Part shown: in pieces, positions 44,637-56,407 of the stretch
Numbering within the stretch: position 1 is the first letter of the stretch
How the letters are laid out: each line of letters begins with the position of its first letter
Source: Mrakia gelida
Lineage: Eukaryota; Basidiomycota; Tremellomycetes; Cystofilobasidiales; Mrakiaceae
Reading direction: 5' to 3'
NCBI GenBank assembly: GCA_024345305.1
Contig: BRON01000004.1
Location: 1,798,001 to 1,862,000, forward strand
DNA length: 64,000 bases
Translations under genes and position numbers: made by a program
Notes under the pieces: generated by a model
What the model saw: only the letters and a program-made list of their open reading frames with translations
Databases searched by the model: none
What the model was told of the DNA's origin: nothing

Positions 44637-47262
44637 TCAATCCAACCTCCTGGGTACCTTTGGTGTGAAGACCCAGAAGAAGAGCATGACTCCGAGAATT
44701 CCGACGATCTGAGGAGGGAAGAGTGCGAAGGGAGGGTCAGCCTCGACTCTCTCGAGAAGGTGGGAGCGCGAGGAAAAGGAAGCTCGCAGATGACTCACAA
44801 CGGCAGGAACCACTTCGATACTGGGAGAGAAAGACGAAAACGAGAGGGGAGAGAAGAGAAAGTTCAGCTCTCGTCGAGGGAGAAGTAAGGACGTGAACGA
44901 GGCGTCGACGCGACTCACCCTCGTTTCGACGCGAGAATTCCGGTGAGGAAGGGGAATAGAGCTCCTCCTCCTTGAGATGCACTGCGATAGCGGTTGCGAG
45001 ATCGATAGATGAGAGTCAGCGAGAAGAAAGAGCCGATGAAAGGGGAGGGAAAGGAAGAAGAATGACGAACCTCGCGACCCATCCCACCGCTGCCGAATGG
45101 AGGTGACGGGGAAGCATCTTCGTGAGAGCCGAGATGACCATAGGGTACATTGGGCCCAGTACGAGGCCGACGAAAGCGACAGCCTGAGACAAAAGCGGGG
45201 AAGAAGAAGCGAGTCAGCAAGAGGAGAGGTCGAGACGCGAGCGAAAGGATCGAACGAGAGGACTGCTCACGATGGCGTTCCCGATGAGCGACGGCACGAA
45301 CCAGACGATGCACTCGAGTCCGAGAGCAGCCATGGTGTACATCAGAGTGACGATCTTCTCGCCCAGTCGTCGGTTCAGAGGGACGAAGATGAGGCGTCCG
45401 AGCGTGAGACCGAGGAAGAATCCACTCGAGACGAGACCACTCTGAGCACCTCCGTCTCGAGTCTTGACGAAGAAAGTGACGATATAACCTGAGGGAGGAA
45501 GAGCGGGATCAGGGACCGGGACAGGCGAGATGCGAAGGGGAGAGAAGAGAAACGACTCGGCTCACTTCCCACCGTTATCTCAAGTCCCACATCTGCAACG
45601 CGAAGGATTGGTCAGCTTCAAGGTGACAGGGGTTCACTAAGCAATCTGGCACTCACAGAAGAACAGGAAGGCGGCGTAGATGTGAACGATCCGGGTCGAG
45701 AGGATCTGCGTCAACTTCTGTTTCGAGGAGAGCTCGAGCAACGGCTCCGTTGAGGGGTCCTCGGTGGGTTCGACCACTGGTGCAGGTCCGAGTAAAGATT
45801 CCTCCGTTCTGAAGCGAAACACGTAGATGAGAACGCCGAGGTTCTTTGCAACAGGGGAAGGGAAAGGGTGGATCAGCGAAAGGAGGGTGCGCGGTGAAAG
45901 CGAAGGAGAGAGAGCTCACGATGAAGGCGAAGCCGAGGGAAAGAAAGTAGTAGTACTCGAAATGAGGCATTTGAGCAAACTGCGTCGAGACTACAGGAGA
46001 TATGAAAGCCCCAACGCCTGGAATAGAGAGCGAGGGATCGAAGGTTCAGCGACGCGTCAAAAGAGATTGATGGAATGCGAACGAACCGAAAGCTGCGTGC
46101 AGGAACGACATCTTCGAGATCCTGTGGAGAGCGAGAGGGGAATTCAGCGAGAGGACCAGTAGAGAAGAGACGGAAGGGCGAACTGACATGTTGGGAAGTC
46201 TCGCAGTGAACGCTTGACTTTGGGTGTCCTGAAGACGACGTCGCAGAAGAGGATGTTAGCTTCCTATCCTCCCCAGAGCCAACGAGCGAGTCCGAAACTT
46301 ACCTGGAAGCCTATACCGACACCACTGATGATGTACGAGAGACAGAGAACGGGGAAAGGAGGAGCAGAGCACTGGATCGCGTAGGCGACGATGTGGAAGC
46401 AAGCGCCGAAGGTGATGACCTGCCGGAAGGGAAGGGGTCGAGGATCAGAGATCGTGGGATAGATGTCCCTCCTGAGTGGGTAGAGCCTCAGCAAAACTCA
46501 CTCGTCCGAATCTTGATAAGAAGGAAGCCGCGACGGTCAGCGAATCGAGCGCGTGGGAGAGGGAGAGGGGGAAGGAGGAAAGCTCACCCGTATAGATCGT
46601 TTAGCCAGACGTTGAGCATCCCAGCCAGCGAGTACCCGACGAAGCGACATATGAAGATGCTTGATAAGGCGAGGTAGCTGATCTGAAGGAGGGAGGAGAA
46701 GGTGTTTGATGAGCTCGAGCGAAACAGAACGGCGAGCTCGGGCTTCCTTCCCTCCTCCTCATCAGCTCACTTTGTAGTGCTCTCCGATGGCCAGCAGAAG
46801 AGGACCGATCGAGGAATCGTTCCAGCCCGCCAGAGCCATCGACGAGAAGACAGCTGCTAGAGCCCAGCGCTCCTCAGATCCTCCAAACTCCATGGCTGGC
46901 CTTCCTTGGTCGTCGACGGAAGTTCGTCTCGCTGGACCTCCTTCTCCCAGGGGTCCCATAGCGAAGCCTTCTTGAGTGCCATGGTCGAAGTCGACTTCTC
47001 GAGAGAAGAGAAGTTGAGGTACGATGGTATCCTCGTCTCGATGAACGAAGGTGGAAGTGGGATGAGAGGAGGGCTTCGAGAAGGAGGAGGGAGGACGAGT
47101 CGGAACTGTTGAGCTCGAGCTCGAGGAGGCAGAAGAGGGATGATGGATGACGAAATGGGCACCAGGAGGAGCGTAGGAGGGAGGAGGAAACGAAGGGATG
47201 GCTTCGAGGGAAGGTCGAGAAGAAGAAGAAGAGGCGAAGTGAATCGAGGAAGGAGAGATCAT
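44637..47262 (-). CDS. Major facilitator superfamily transporter
   Basis: ATG at 47262 (MISPSSIHFASSSSSRPSLE), stop 44637-44639, with many (over ten) short exons. A long Ser/Pro-rich cytosolic N-terminus precedes the first membrane segment, ALAAVFSSMALAGWNDSSIG PLLLAI. Later segments include ISYLALSSIFICRFVGYSLA, VITFGACFHIVAYAIQCSA, LCLSYIISGVGIGFQ, FYYFLSLGFAFIV-type and NLGVLIYVFRFR; then a loop with SSKQKLTQILSTRIVHIYAA and the second half with SGLVSSGFFLGLTLGRLIFV, MAALGLECIVWFVPSLIGNA, VAFVGLVLGPMYPMVISALT and GILGVMLFFWVF. The pattern fits a 12-helix MFS carrier of the fucose-permease/BSC6-like group. Substrate unknown. It is divergent from the oxidoreductase with 304 bp between starts. 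Confidence 0.82.
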
Positions 47263-47566
47263 GGTCGTTGGTTGGTCAGAAAAAGAAGGAGTCGAGGGCA
47301 GAGGGTCGGTGGATTCCGCCGAGAACTTGCCGGTTGGTTACGTAACTCGACCTGTAGATGCTGGAGTCAACCTTCTGAGTCCGATATAGAGGTTCGCATG
47401 AAGATTGCGCTTCAAAGGTCTCACGGCCGACTGAGAGCAGCGAGCCGGCGAGAGAGGAAGAAACTTCTCCTCTGTCTCCTCTTTCGTTCCTGCTCGCTTC
47501 CCTCCTGCTTCCCCTTAACCATCACAATCGTTTCCACTTCGATACCTCACGATCCTCATCTTCGAC
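47263..47566. promoter_or_regulatory. Divergent promoter MFS transporter / oxidoreductase
   Basis: 304 bp between opposed ATGs, with a pyrimidine-rich run before the plus-strand ATG. No defined motif. Confidence 0.4.
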
Positions 47567-49390
47567 ATGTCAGATCTCAAGAACGTCGTCATCATCGGAG
47601 CGGTGAGTTCGAAGCTACGACTGAAGTGAGAGAGGGAAGAGAGAACGCTCGGAGCTCATCTCTCCCTCCTCCCCTCCCCGTCTCTCCGCTCGTTCAGTCC
47701 ATCGCAGGAGCAGATCTCGCTCATGCTCTCGAAGCCAAACTTCCTCTCACCCATCGACTCATCCTCATCGATTCGAACGACTTCGCTTTCTCTCCCATCT
47801 CTGCCCTCAGGGCTGCTGTCGTCCCTGGTTCGTTCGCCCTCCTCTCGCTCGGCTCCGCCCATCTTTCGCTCCCTCCGCTGACTCACATGCCATTTCGCTG
47901 GGATCAGGATGGGAGAAGAAGTGTTTCAGATCACTCGAAGGCTTCTTCCCTCAGGACTCTCGACACATCCTCCTTCCCAAGACCAGAGTCGTTGATCTCG
48001 GGAAGAAGAGCGTCGAGGTGGATCACGAGTTGAGCTCTGCCCTCGGACTCGGAGGCGGCAAGACGATCCAGTTCGAGGTGAGCAAATATCTCGTACACCT
48101 CTACACAGGCTCTGGTCACTGACTGCAACCTGTTCGCGTTCTTCTATTGATAAATCAGGTCTGCGTGCTCGCTCTCGGCTCAACCTACTCGTTCCCGATG
48201 AGGACGCTCTCGTCTTCTCTTTCGGAGGCTCTCAAACCGTTCGTCGCCGCTCAGGAAGACATCAAGAAGGCTCAAACCATCGTCATGGTCGGAGGAGGAC
48301 CTGTTTCCATCGAGTACGCAGGAGTAAGTTCCGCCTCTCGCCCGTCGCGTTTCACTTCGACGCGACCTGACTCGACTGCTCCTTCCTTCCCTCAGGAAAT
48401 CCTCTCTCTCTACCCCACCAAGAGCGTCACCATCGTTCAGTCTCTCGATCACCTACTTCCCGAATTAGCTTCTCTCAAACTCGCGGGCAAGCTGCAGAGC
48501 GAACTCGAGGAGAAAGGAGTCAAAGTCGTCCTCGGAGATCGCGTCAACAACGAAGTCGCGAACGCCGGGAAGGGACGAGTCGAGCTCAAAGATGGGACTT
48601 TCATCGACGGTGAGTCTCCTGAACTGGTTTTCGCTTCGAAAGTGCGGGAGGTGGAAGGTCTGGTTCTGAAGCGCGTTTCCCTCCCCTCGACTCAACTTCA
48701 GCCGATCTCATCGTCAACGCGTCTGGAGTCACTCCCAACACCAAGATCGTCGCCTCCGCTGATGCTGCTGCTCTCACCGAGAAGGGCCTCATCACGGTCG
48801 ATCAGAGCCTCAAGGTGAGTCCTCGTCTCAGTGGCCCGAAGGTCGTTTGAGCGAAACAAAGCTGAACTCAATTGTGATTCCTCTTCTCCTAGGTCGTCTC
48901 CACCAACTCGTCGAGCGTTCTCTCAGACTCCTACTTCGCCTTCGGAGACTGCGCGTTCTCTCCCGGTGGTACCACAGCCATGAAAGCTCAGTTCGAGGCG
49001 AAAGGAGTCGCAAAGAAGTGAGTCGGTCGACGTCTGCTCTCTCAACTCCTCTTTCCTCGACGCGTTCTGACTAGTTCACCTCCCTCTCCCACACTGCGAC
49101 AGCATCCTCGCCTTCATCACCTCCGAGGCCATCACCCCCGTCGCTCCCCCTCCCGCTGTTTTGGTTCGTTCTTCCTCTCTCCCTCCGATTCTCTCAAACT
49201 CTCGAGCCTGACCGCGTCCGCTTCTCTTCTTCTCCTCGTTCATCAGGTCGTCCCTATCGGTCCTCTCGGCGGCTCTTCGGTCTTCCCCTACATTGGAGTC
49301 TGGGGGAACTGGACGACGAGCTTCATCAAGGGGAAGAAGCTCTTCACTCCTGAGCACGCTGCGAGGTATCCCAACGGGGAAGTCGTCTGA
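47567..49390 (+). CDS. FAD-dependent oxidoreductase of the AIFM2/FSP1 (AMID) type
   Basis: ATG 47567, TGA 49388-49390. Nine exons: 47567-47602, 47698-47827, 47908-48077, 48159-48323, 48396-48609, 48702-48814, 48893-49017, 49103-49163, 49247-49390; 1,158 nt, 385 residues, the usual size. The FAD Rossmann motif is MSDLKNVVIIGASIAGADLA. The NAD(P)H Rossmann motif is TIVMVGGGPVSIEYAGEILS. Further family marks: LALGSTYSFP, LIVNASGVTPNTKIV and SYFAFGDCAFSPGGTTAMKA. Members reduce quinones with NAD(P)H at membranes and may affect oxidative stress or cell death; the substrate here is inferred only. Everything from within exon 7 to the stop lies in the right arm of the inverted repeat, so its 3' third is duplicated as a pseudogene at 41704-42149. 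Confidence 0.88.
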
Positions 49391-50013
49391 GTTGAGGGAT
49401 TGAATTTCGTCGCTCGTGCCAGCTGCTGGTACTTCTTCTGCTTCGTCTTCGTTTCTTCGTAGGAACATGGTCCTTCATCGCTCATCCTAATAACTACTTA
49501 ACGACTCATACAACTCGAGTCTTGGAAGAGCAGCAGTCAAGGCGATTGAGCGAGTCGAGAGTGAAACGAGACGCGTCGCGAGATCAGTCAGTTCTGGATT
49601 CAGTCGTCCGATGACCGTCGACCGCAGAGTAGTCATAGCTTGAGACATCAAAATCAAAGATAAAAGGTGGAGATGAGGGCGTACCAAGGTTATACTTACC
49701 TCGCTGCTTTCGTCAACGCGACGCTCGCATCGATCCTCTTGTCCCCTCTCTCCTGACCCGCGCCTCCACGAAGAAGAAGCGAAGCACGCAGGGAAGAAGG
49801 AGTCAAAAGGAACTCAAAGAAGCCAAAGAAGAAGGCAAGAAAGAAGGCGGAAGGCTCGACTCCGAGGAGGAAGGCGAGCGACGTTGTTGACACTCCGTCG
49901 CGACTCGTAGACTGGCAGCTGGTAGACGAAAAGAAAGTAGTGACAAAAAAGTGGAAGAGGAAAGGATCAATCAAACAAAAGAAAAGCAAAGGGTAGGTCG
50001 GGGAGTCTGGGAG

Positions 50014-50050
50014 GAAAAGCAAAAGCAAAAGCAAAAGCAAAAGCAAAAGG
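50014..50050. repeat. Short tandem repeat (CAAAAG)n
   Basis: Mirror of the hexanucleotide tract in the left arm. About six units. Confidence 0.85.
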
Positions 50051-50136
50051 GTGATTGATGCAGGCCAACGTCTCCGAAGAGACATCGACCTTGATCCAAA
50101 TAGTCTGCGCCTGAAGCCGCCGAAGCGACCACAACG

Positions 50137-50229
50137 ATGAGTCCTCTCCCTGAGGACAATGTGTCGCCGTGCAATGAGGAGGGTCCCAACATGCTGACCA
50201 GGTTTATGACTCTGATGCAGCGGTACAAG
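50137..50229 (+). other. Exon-like fragment inside right repeat arm
   Basis: Same 31-residue open segment as at 40865-40957 (begins MSPLPEDNVSPC, ends at a GTAAGT donor). The repeat edge lies in the putative intron 44 bp further on. No continuation identified, so function and reality are uncertain. Confidence 0.3.
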
Positions 50230-50273
50230 GTAAGTATGAAAGGAACAGGCCGGAAAGCAGGTCGCTCGGACGA

Positions 50274-50899
50274 CGGACGAGCTTGCATTAGAAAAAAACT
50301 CATCCTCGGCCTGGATCCGTTTGCTTGATCAAAGATCCGAGATCTGGGTGTTTCTTCGGGTAACGAACGAACGAACGAAGGCTCAGCGCTCTCGCCTTTC
50401 TCGTCTGCTTCACTTCGACGCGTCGTGACCTGTCCGCCCCCTCTCCCCCTTCCTCCCCCCTCTCCGCCTTCCCGCCTCCCCCTTTGTCTCATCTCTTACC
50501 AAACCCTATCAAAAGAAGCGAGCGTGATAGTATCGAAAACCGAACCGAACGAATCAAAAGAGAAACAAAGCAAAAAGGCGAGCGAGTGAGGTAGAAAAAG
50601 CGATACAAGCAAAACGAAGAGCGAAGAGTGAAGGGGTCGTGGTACGAAGGGGAGGGGAAAAGCAAGCTGATGAGTAGAAGGGTTCGTTAGGTAGGGTCGA
50701 GAGAAGGCAGAACGCGGACGGGGTGAGGTGGGAGTGGGAGTTAAACGAGGGAGGGAAGAGTGTAGGTACGAGTGAGAGGGGAAGGGGAAGCCAAGATAAG
50801 TGCGAGCAAGTATATGGAGTCGAGAACGATGAAGAATGAAAACCAAAGCGCAGGCGAGGGGAGGCACGAGGGAGTTGGAGCGACGCGTCGAGTGGAGAT
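50274..50899. other. Intergenic region between right repeat arm and SSH4 3' end
   Basis: 626 bp, mostly the 3' flank of SSH4. It contains a short CGAA tandem run near 50366 and purine-rich sequence. No gene recognised. Confidence 0.45.
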
Positions 50900-53800
50900 T
50901 TAATTACTCGACTGTCCTCCAAACCAAGCGAACGGACCTCCTCTTCGACTCTCGTTCTCGGTTCGACGATGTTCCTCGGCGGTGGGGTTGTTCTCTCCTC
51001 GTTCGGCGGCTTCGAAGGCGGCGCTGATCATGGCTGGTGGGGGCGAGCGAAGCGAAGCGAGGATGGGGACGGGGACGAGAACGAAGAGGGAGGAGTCAGC
51101 CCAAACGCGTCGAACCAACGAGACGGGGGAATTTGAACCAGTTGGGAATGCGAGAACACTCACAAGCAGGCAGATCCGTCGGGACTCCACTAGCGTAGAC
51201 GTGCGAGTCGAGAGGACTGAAGGAAACGAACGCGAAGATCAGCTCGCGTCTCAACTCCGAGCTCAACTCCCTCTCCTCCTCCACCAACACCCACCCGCAC
51301 CACCCGCGCAGCCACCCACCACCCACCCACCTCACCACTCGACCACCCACCCGCCCCAAACCAATCAAGCCTCATCAACTCACCTATACCCAGGAGGGCT
51401 CACATCCCTCGCCACGCCCAACCCTCCTCCTCCTCCAACCGTCGACGTCGTCGAAGCCCTACTCCCATTCCTCTCATGTTGACGCGGCCTGACCGTCTCA
51501 CTCGTCGAATCCGTTCCCTCGGAAGAACTACTCGTGATGGTCGACAACCGATGCTCTCTCCCGTTCCCATTCCCTTCTCCATCATCCCTCCCTGATCGTC
51601 CACCAAAGAACGAAACGCCGTGCTCTCTGAGCGAGTGGAGGGAGATGTCGAGGAGGTTGGGGGTGGGAGGGTTGTGTGGACCCATGGGGGAGCCGTATTC
51701 GGTTTCGATGTCGAGGTCGGTTCCCCCAGCGGCGGAGAGGGAGGAGGTGCTGGAGGAGGAAGGGGAGAGGGGTTCGATGTCTGCTTCGTCTTCGTCGTCG
51801 GAGAGGAGAGGGGAAGCGGTTGGAGGGAGGAGAAGACCTCGAGGTTCGTCGTCTGAGGAGCGGTCGACTGGGGAGATGTAGGGGGAGGAGACGTCTGAGG
51901 GTGGGGTGAGGGCTCGACGAGGGGTGGTTGAGGATGAGTGGGAGCGAGAGGGGCCGGGTGTTGGGTTTGGGTTGGAGGAGGGTGGTCGAGGGGAGAGGGT
52001 GTTGCTGGGTCGAGAGGTGGAAGAAGGGTTGGTAGAAGAGGAGGGTTCGCCGAGTCGAAGAGGAGAAGGATGAATGGGAGTTGTCGAAGCCGAAGGGGGT
52101 TTGGGACGTCGAGATCGATGGGTCTTGGTTCGAGTCTCCCTCCTCTCTCCACCTCCCGCACCAACGTCGACTCCTGCTCCTCCAACCGATCTCGATCCCG
52201 AAGCACTCCCAGCACTACTCGTCGACGCGAGACTCGACGAAGAGAGGAACGATCCTCCGCTGTTCCCTCTCCCGTGCGTTCTCGCTCCCCATCCTCCAGC
52301 TCCAGCACTCCTCTCCGCCGGCACAGGAGTCGACGCTCCACTCCCTCCTCCTCCTCCAAACCCAGCCTCCAGCAAAATACTTCCCCTCTCGCTCCCGTAG
52401 GCAGGAGGAGGAGCGAGCGTCCCAATGCTCGGCGCCAGTCCCCACTTCTTGACGTTGGCCTCGATGAAGACGAATCCGCTCTGTCCGAGGTTGACGTGGA
52501 TGGTAGCTGGACCTGAAGCTCCGATGGTAGGGAAGAGGTTGAAGCGTTGAAGACCGACGAAGGCGTCCTCGTGTTTTCGTCCGTTGAGGGTGAAGAAGAC
52601 GGTTCCTGTTCGAGGACGGTAGCCGACTCCAAGGACGTCTCCTTCGGCGAGAGGGCGACCGTGGGAGGAAGCGGTGAAGGGGTAGTTGTGGGATTTGAAA
52701 CCGTCGGACTGGTAGGCTACTGAGTATTTGTTCCATCCTGCGAGACGACGAAGAGAGAGAGATGGGAGGAGAGAGGGGAAGGAGATCGAGCGACGAAGAG
52801 GTCAGCTTCCCTTCTTCTTCTCGCGCGCGCGTCTCGATCTCGAGCTCGACCTCCCTTCCACCCTTCCCATCTCCCTCCCACACCCAACAAGCGAAGGATC
52901 CTACAACTCACCAGGCAACCTAAAACTCGGATAAGGCTTAGTCGCCAACCCAATCGCCACGTCCGTCCCTTCAGGCTTCTCGTACATCTTGCACTCGAAG
53001 TAGTAGACCTCGTTCAACTTGGGCAGCGGCAGGTTCGCCATGACCGAGTTCCCTCCTCCTTCCTCTACGGGCATCCCAGGTCCGTCGGCGAGGAACGTGA
53101 TTTCCGTACGAGATTGAACGTAGAGGGAAGGGTTGGATTCGTAGTCAGGTTCGAAGCACCAGGCGGAGACTCCCTTCTCTTGGATCGTGAGGAACTGGGA
53201 GAGAGTGATGTCCGTGGGGATCGAGGAGGGTGGGTAGTGAAGTTGCCAGTCTGGGAGAGGGAGAGAGCATACGTCGAAAGCGAAAGCGAGAGAGGAGGGA
53301 GGGAGACGAGGGAGGTCAGCTGGGGAGGATTGGGGATCGAGCTCATCATCGCTTCTGTCTCTCTCTCTCTCTCGCTCCCCTTCTCCTTCTTCCCGTCGCT
53401 CCTTCTACCAGCAGCACCTCCCCTCTCCCCCCAACCGCATACAACGACTCGCCACTTACCTTTAGCTCTCTGGTACCCCCTCCTGACCTCCTCCTCCTGA
53501 CCCTCCAGCCACCTCGCTTCCACTCCCTCCAGTCCTCCCTCCCCAAACACTCCCTCCCCGTAACTCAGATCAACAGGTCCGCTGTCGTCGCCCAGTCTAC
53601 GAAATCAAAACAACAAAAAGTAAACAACGATCAGCTCTCTCTCGCTCTCCCATCGCCCGTCTCGTCTCTCCTCCTCCCATCCGGCGATGCGAGCGATACG
53701 CAGGCTCCTCCTCTCGCCTGTCACCCCTCCCCCTCCCCTAGATATTCGTTTAGAGAGAAGCCAACTCACCTAATCCCCCTCTTCTTCTTCATGATCAGCA

Positions 53801-54122
53801 CGCAAATCAAGAACACCAAGATCAAAAAGAGCAAGGTTGAAAGGACGATCAAGAGAGGGAGGAGAACGGCGAGGACCGTTTCCCCCGTACGTCCAACCCC
53901 CCCTCCATCCTCGCCTTCGTTCATCCGTAGAGGTTCGACGATCGTGATGGGTGCTGATTTGAGTCCGAGAGAGGGGTTGGAAGAGTGGGCGTTCGTGCTG
54001 AGACGTTCGAGGATGGATTCGAGAGTCAAAGGCGGAGGAGGAGGGGAGGTGGAGGAGGAGGAGCTGACGAGCTCGAGGGAGGGCGAGTCTCGAGCGATGA
54101 GAGGGAGCTTCCGACGGGACAT
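50900..54122 (-). CDS. SSH4: SSH4/EAR1-type Rsp5 ubiquitin-ligase adaptor (TM-SPRY protein)
   Basis: Such adaptors sit in endosomal/vacuolar membranes and recruit Rsp5 through PY motifs for transporter sorting. ATG at 54122 (MSRRKLPLIARDSPSLELVS), stop 50900-50902. Exons: 54122-53770, about 53596-53460, 53250-52911, 52737-51384, 51216-51164, 51033-50900. One membrane helix: TVLAVLLPLLIVLSTLLFLI LVFLICVLI, followed by MKKKRG. Then a juxtamembrane DLSYGEGVFGEG region and the SPRY domain: QFLTIQEKGVSAWCFEPDYE, EVYYFECKMYEKPEGTDVAI, WNKYSVAYQSDGFKSHNYPF, GDVLGVGYRPRTGTVFFTLN and FPTIGASGPATIHVNLGQSG. After it come WGLAPSIGTLAPPPAYGSER (a PPAY motif) and a long Ser/Pro-rich tail with a second PY motif (PPGY) at the exon 4 end. 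The tail is longer than in budding yeast. Confidence 0.88.
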
Positions 54123-54455
54123 CGAGAAAGGGAGAGAGAGGGAAAGGGAGAGAAAGAGCGTCCTCTTGGTTGATTGAGATGGGGGAGAGGGTGGAGAGAG
54201 AAAGGTGGGAGGCGAGTTGAACGTTGGAAGGTGAGAAGGAAGGAGAGGAGGAGCCTTGGAAGGTCGACGACGACGAGAAGGGTCTCGGCTTCCGGTTTGT
54301 TTTCTCGCGATCTTCAAGAGAAGAAGATTCTCTCGACAAGCTCAGAGAGCTTCGAGCGACCTGGGTGACAGAGTATGACTTTGAATTGATTAGATAGCAA
54401 AACCCCTCCTCCCTCTTCACCCTCCTTACCCTCCTCACGCTCGTCTCTCTCCTCA
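54123..54455. other. Intergenic region BUB3 3' end / SSH4 promoter
   Basis: 333 bp between two minus-strand genes. No further feature seen. Confidence 0.45.
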
Positions 54456-56305
54456 TCAAGCCTTAACCTTAGGCTTCACGTCCTCCCCCACCGCCCTAAG
54501 CAAACACCCCACCTCACCCTTCGAGCCCAACTGCTCCTCAGCAGGCAGTTCCGCCTCGTCCCAGCCGTAGCCGTACCCCACCGCGAGCCACGTCCCGTCA
54601 GGCGAGCAACCGAGGGCTGAGATCGAGTTGGGGAACTTGGGGTAGGCCTTCATTCGCTTCTTGGCTTGTTGATCCCAGATGGAGACGGTTGAGTCGGACC
54701 CGCCGGAGCAGAAGGAGTTGTAGCTGAACGACAAAGGGGAGGAGGGAGGGGTTCAGTCGGGTTTGGGTTGGGGTTTGGGACGCGAGGAGGGAAGGAGAGA
54801 GAGGGAAAGAAGAGAGAGAGGCGAGGAGTCGGAGTTGAGGTGGGAGTGGGTGAGGCAGTAGAACGGGTTCTTAGAAAACGAGAAGGGGAGTGGAAGCGAG
54901 CAAACTCACATAGGATGGTAAGCCAACGCGTTGATGGGGTAAACGACGTCTTGTCCGTTCACGGTCGCACGATGGCATCGGTAGGCGTACTTCTTGGACT
55001 GATCCTCAGCGGCGAAGTAATCCACGGCGATTCGACCCTCGATGGAGCATGAAGCCCAACCTGTAGTTCGAACAAGCGAAGGGGACGCGTGGAAGGGAGG
55101 AGGTGGTCAGCTCGAGCTCGTTCGTTCGCGCTTCTTCCGTCCGCTTCGTCTCTTCCCTGCAGCATCTCTGCTCCCTCCCCTACACCTGCCTCCGGTTCGG
55201 ATCAGACCGAAGAAGAGAAACGTCGCGACTCACCCTTCCCATCCGTCATACAAGCGACCTTCCTCGTCATGTACTTCAACGCACTCTCCCTCTTCTGCTC
55301 CGGCTCCTCCAGCTTCCTCACATCGTACACATACACGTTCCTCTCCGCCATAGCCACCACCAGACGGTTCCCTTTGGTGTCCATCGAGTAGACCCGGGCG
55401 GGGAGTTGGTGAGAGGCGACGAGAGGAGTGGAAGCTCGAGGGTCGTAGACGTTCAGGTGCGAGTCCCAGGAGCCGGTGATGAGGACGTCTGAGGTGAGGC
55501 GAGGTTGGGCGATGGGTGTGAGGAGGAGGTAGAAGGAGAGAGGGCGCGATGAAAAGCGGGTCGGGAGGGAGGGGAAGAAGGGAGGAAGGGTAGAGATGAG
55601 CTCGCGAAGGGAAGGAGGTGAGGCTGAACGAAGGAAGGGAAGGAAGAGAGGGAGGTGAACGAACTAGCTTCGGAAGACCAAACGACCGACTTGACGGCAT
55701 CCTCGTGTTGACCGAGGATGGTAGGAGTAGAGGTCTCGAGATCCCATCTGTTCTCGACGTCCGAGAAAGCGAGGATGGGAGCAAAGAAAGGCGGGAGGAG
55801 GAAGGAAGGAGGGAAGAGGTCAGCTCAGCTCGACTCCTTCCTTCCCTTCGACTCGCTGCTGTCTTCCTCCCGATCCATCCCTCGACTTGAACGAAGCGGG
55901 GTGGAAGGTGTACTCACGATCTCACGCGCCTATCGAGTCCACCGCAGAAAGCTGTCCCTGATTCGGACGAGAAGCACGCGTCGAGAAGAGCTGCTGGGTG
56001 TTGATATCTTGAAGAGGAGGGAAACGAGAGGTCAGCTCTCCATCCATCGCAGCAAGGGGGTGAGAAACGAGCTCACTTTGTTGGCGGCACGGCCTGGTAG
56101 GAGGCGATGTTGTGGAGGAGTAACGACTGCAAAGGAAGGAGGAGGGACGGGAAGGAAAGGTCAGCTCGCGAGAGGAGGTCCAGAAAGAAGGAGCTGAACT
56201 CACCCCATCCCAGGAAGAAACGAGGAGTCTTGTTGAGTCAGGAGAAAAGGTGAGGGAGGAGATGGTATCCTTGGGAGGTTCGAGGACCACATCCGAAGCC
56301 GACAT
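54456..56305 (-). CDS. BUB3: Spindle checkpoint WD40 protein BUB3
   Basis: BUB3 binds Bub1/Mad3 at kinetochores and is a seven-bladed WD40 propeller. ATG at 56305 (MSASDVVLEPPKDTISSLTF), stop 54456-54458, with about seven exons. Blades read in order: PDSTRLLVSSWDG; HNIASYQAVPPTKYQHPAAL then CGGLDRRVRSWDLET; GQHEDAVKSVVWSSEADVLI then TGSWDSHLNVYDPRA; RVYSMDTKGNRLVVAMAERN then VYVYDVRK; RESALKYMTRKVACMTDGKG; an EGRIAVDYF blade with KKYAYRCHR; and FCSGGSDSTVSIWDQQAKKR followed by PNSISALGCSPDGTWLAVGY. DRRVRSWDLET and the EGRIAVDYF blade distinguish it from most WD40 proteins; RAE1/GLE2 is the main alternative and fits less well. It is divergent from the MYND gene by 102 bp. Confidence 0.92.
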
Positions 56306-56407
56306 TTTGTTAGAAGGAGAAGGAGAAGGAGGGAGGAAGCAATGGTGTTGGCGAGAGCTCGACGAGCTTTCGAAGGTTGCTCTTGACGCCCATCTTCTCC
56401 CTTTCCC
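56306..56407. promoter_or_regulatory. Very short divergent promoter BUB3 / MYND gene
   Basis: Only 102 bp between opposed ATGs, the tightest in the window that does not involve an uncertain start. Confidence 0.45.

Larger units (their letters stand above)
48945..50273 (-). repeat. Right arm of near-perfect 1,329-bp inverted repeat
   Basis: Reverse complement of 40821-42149, with two mismatches seen near 50258-50260. It holds the 3' end of the oxidoreductase gene and about 880 bp of downstream sequence. The spacer between arms is 6,795 bp. No flanking target-site duplication and no transposase were seen. Confidence 0.9.

Noticed and set aside
40821..50273. Composite transposon or large inverted-repeat mobile element
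   Set aside because: The spacer carries ordinary cellular genes, the right arm begins inside an exon, no transposase or target-site duplication is visible, and homology extends past one arm edge.
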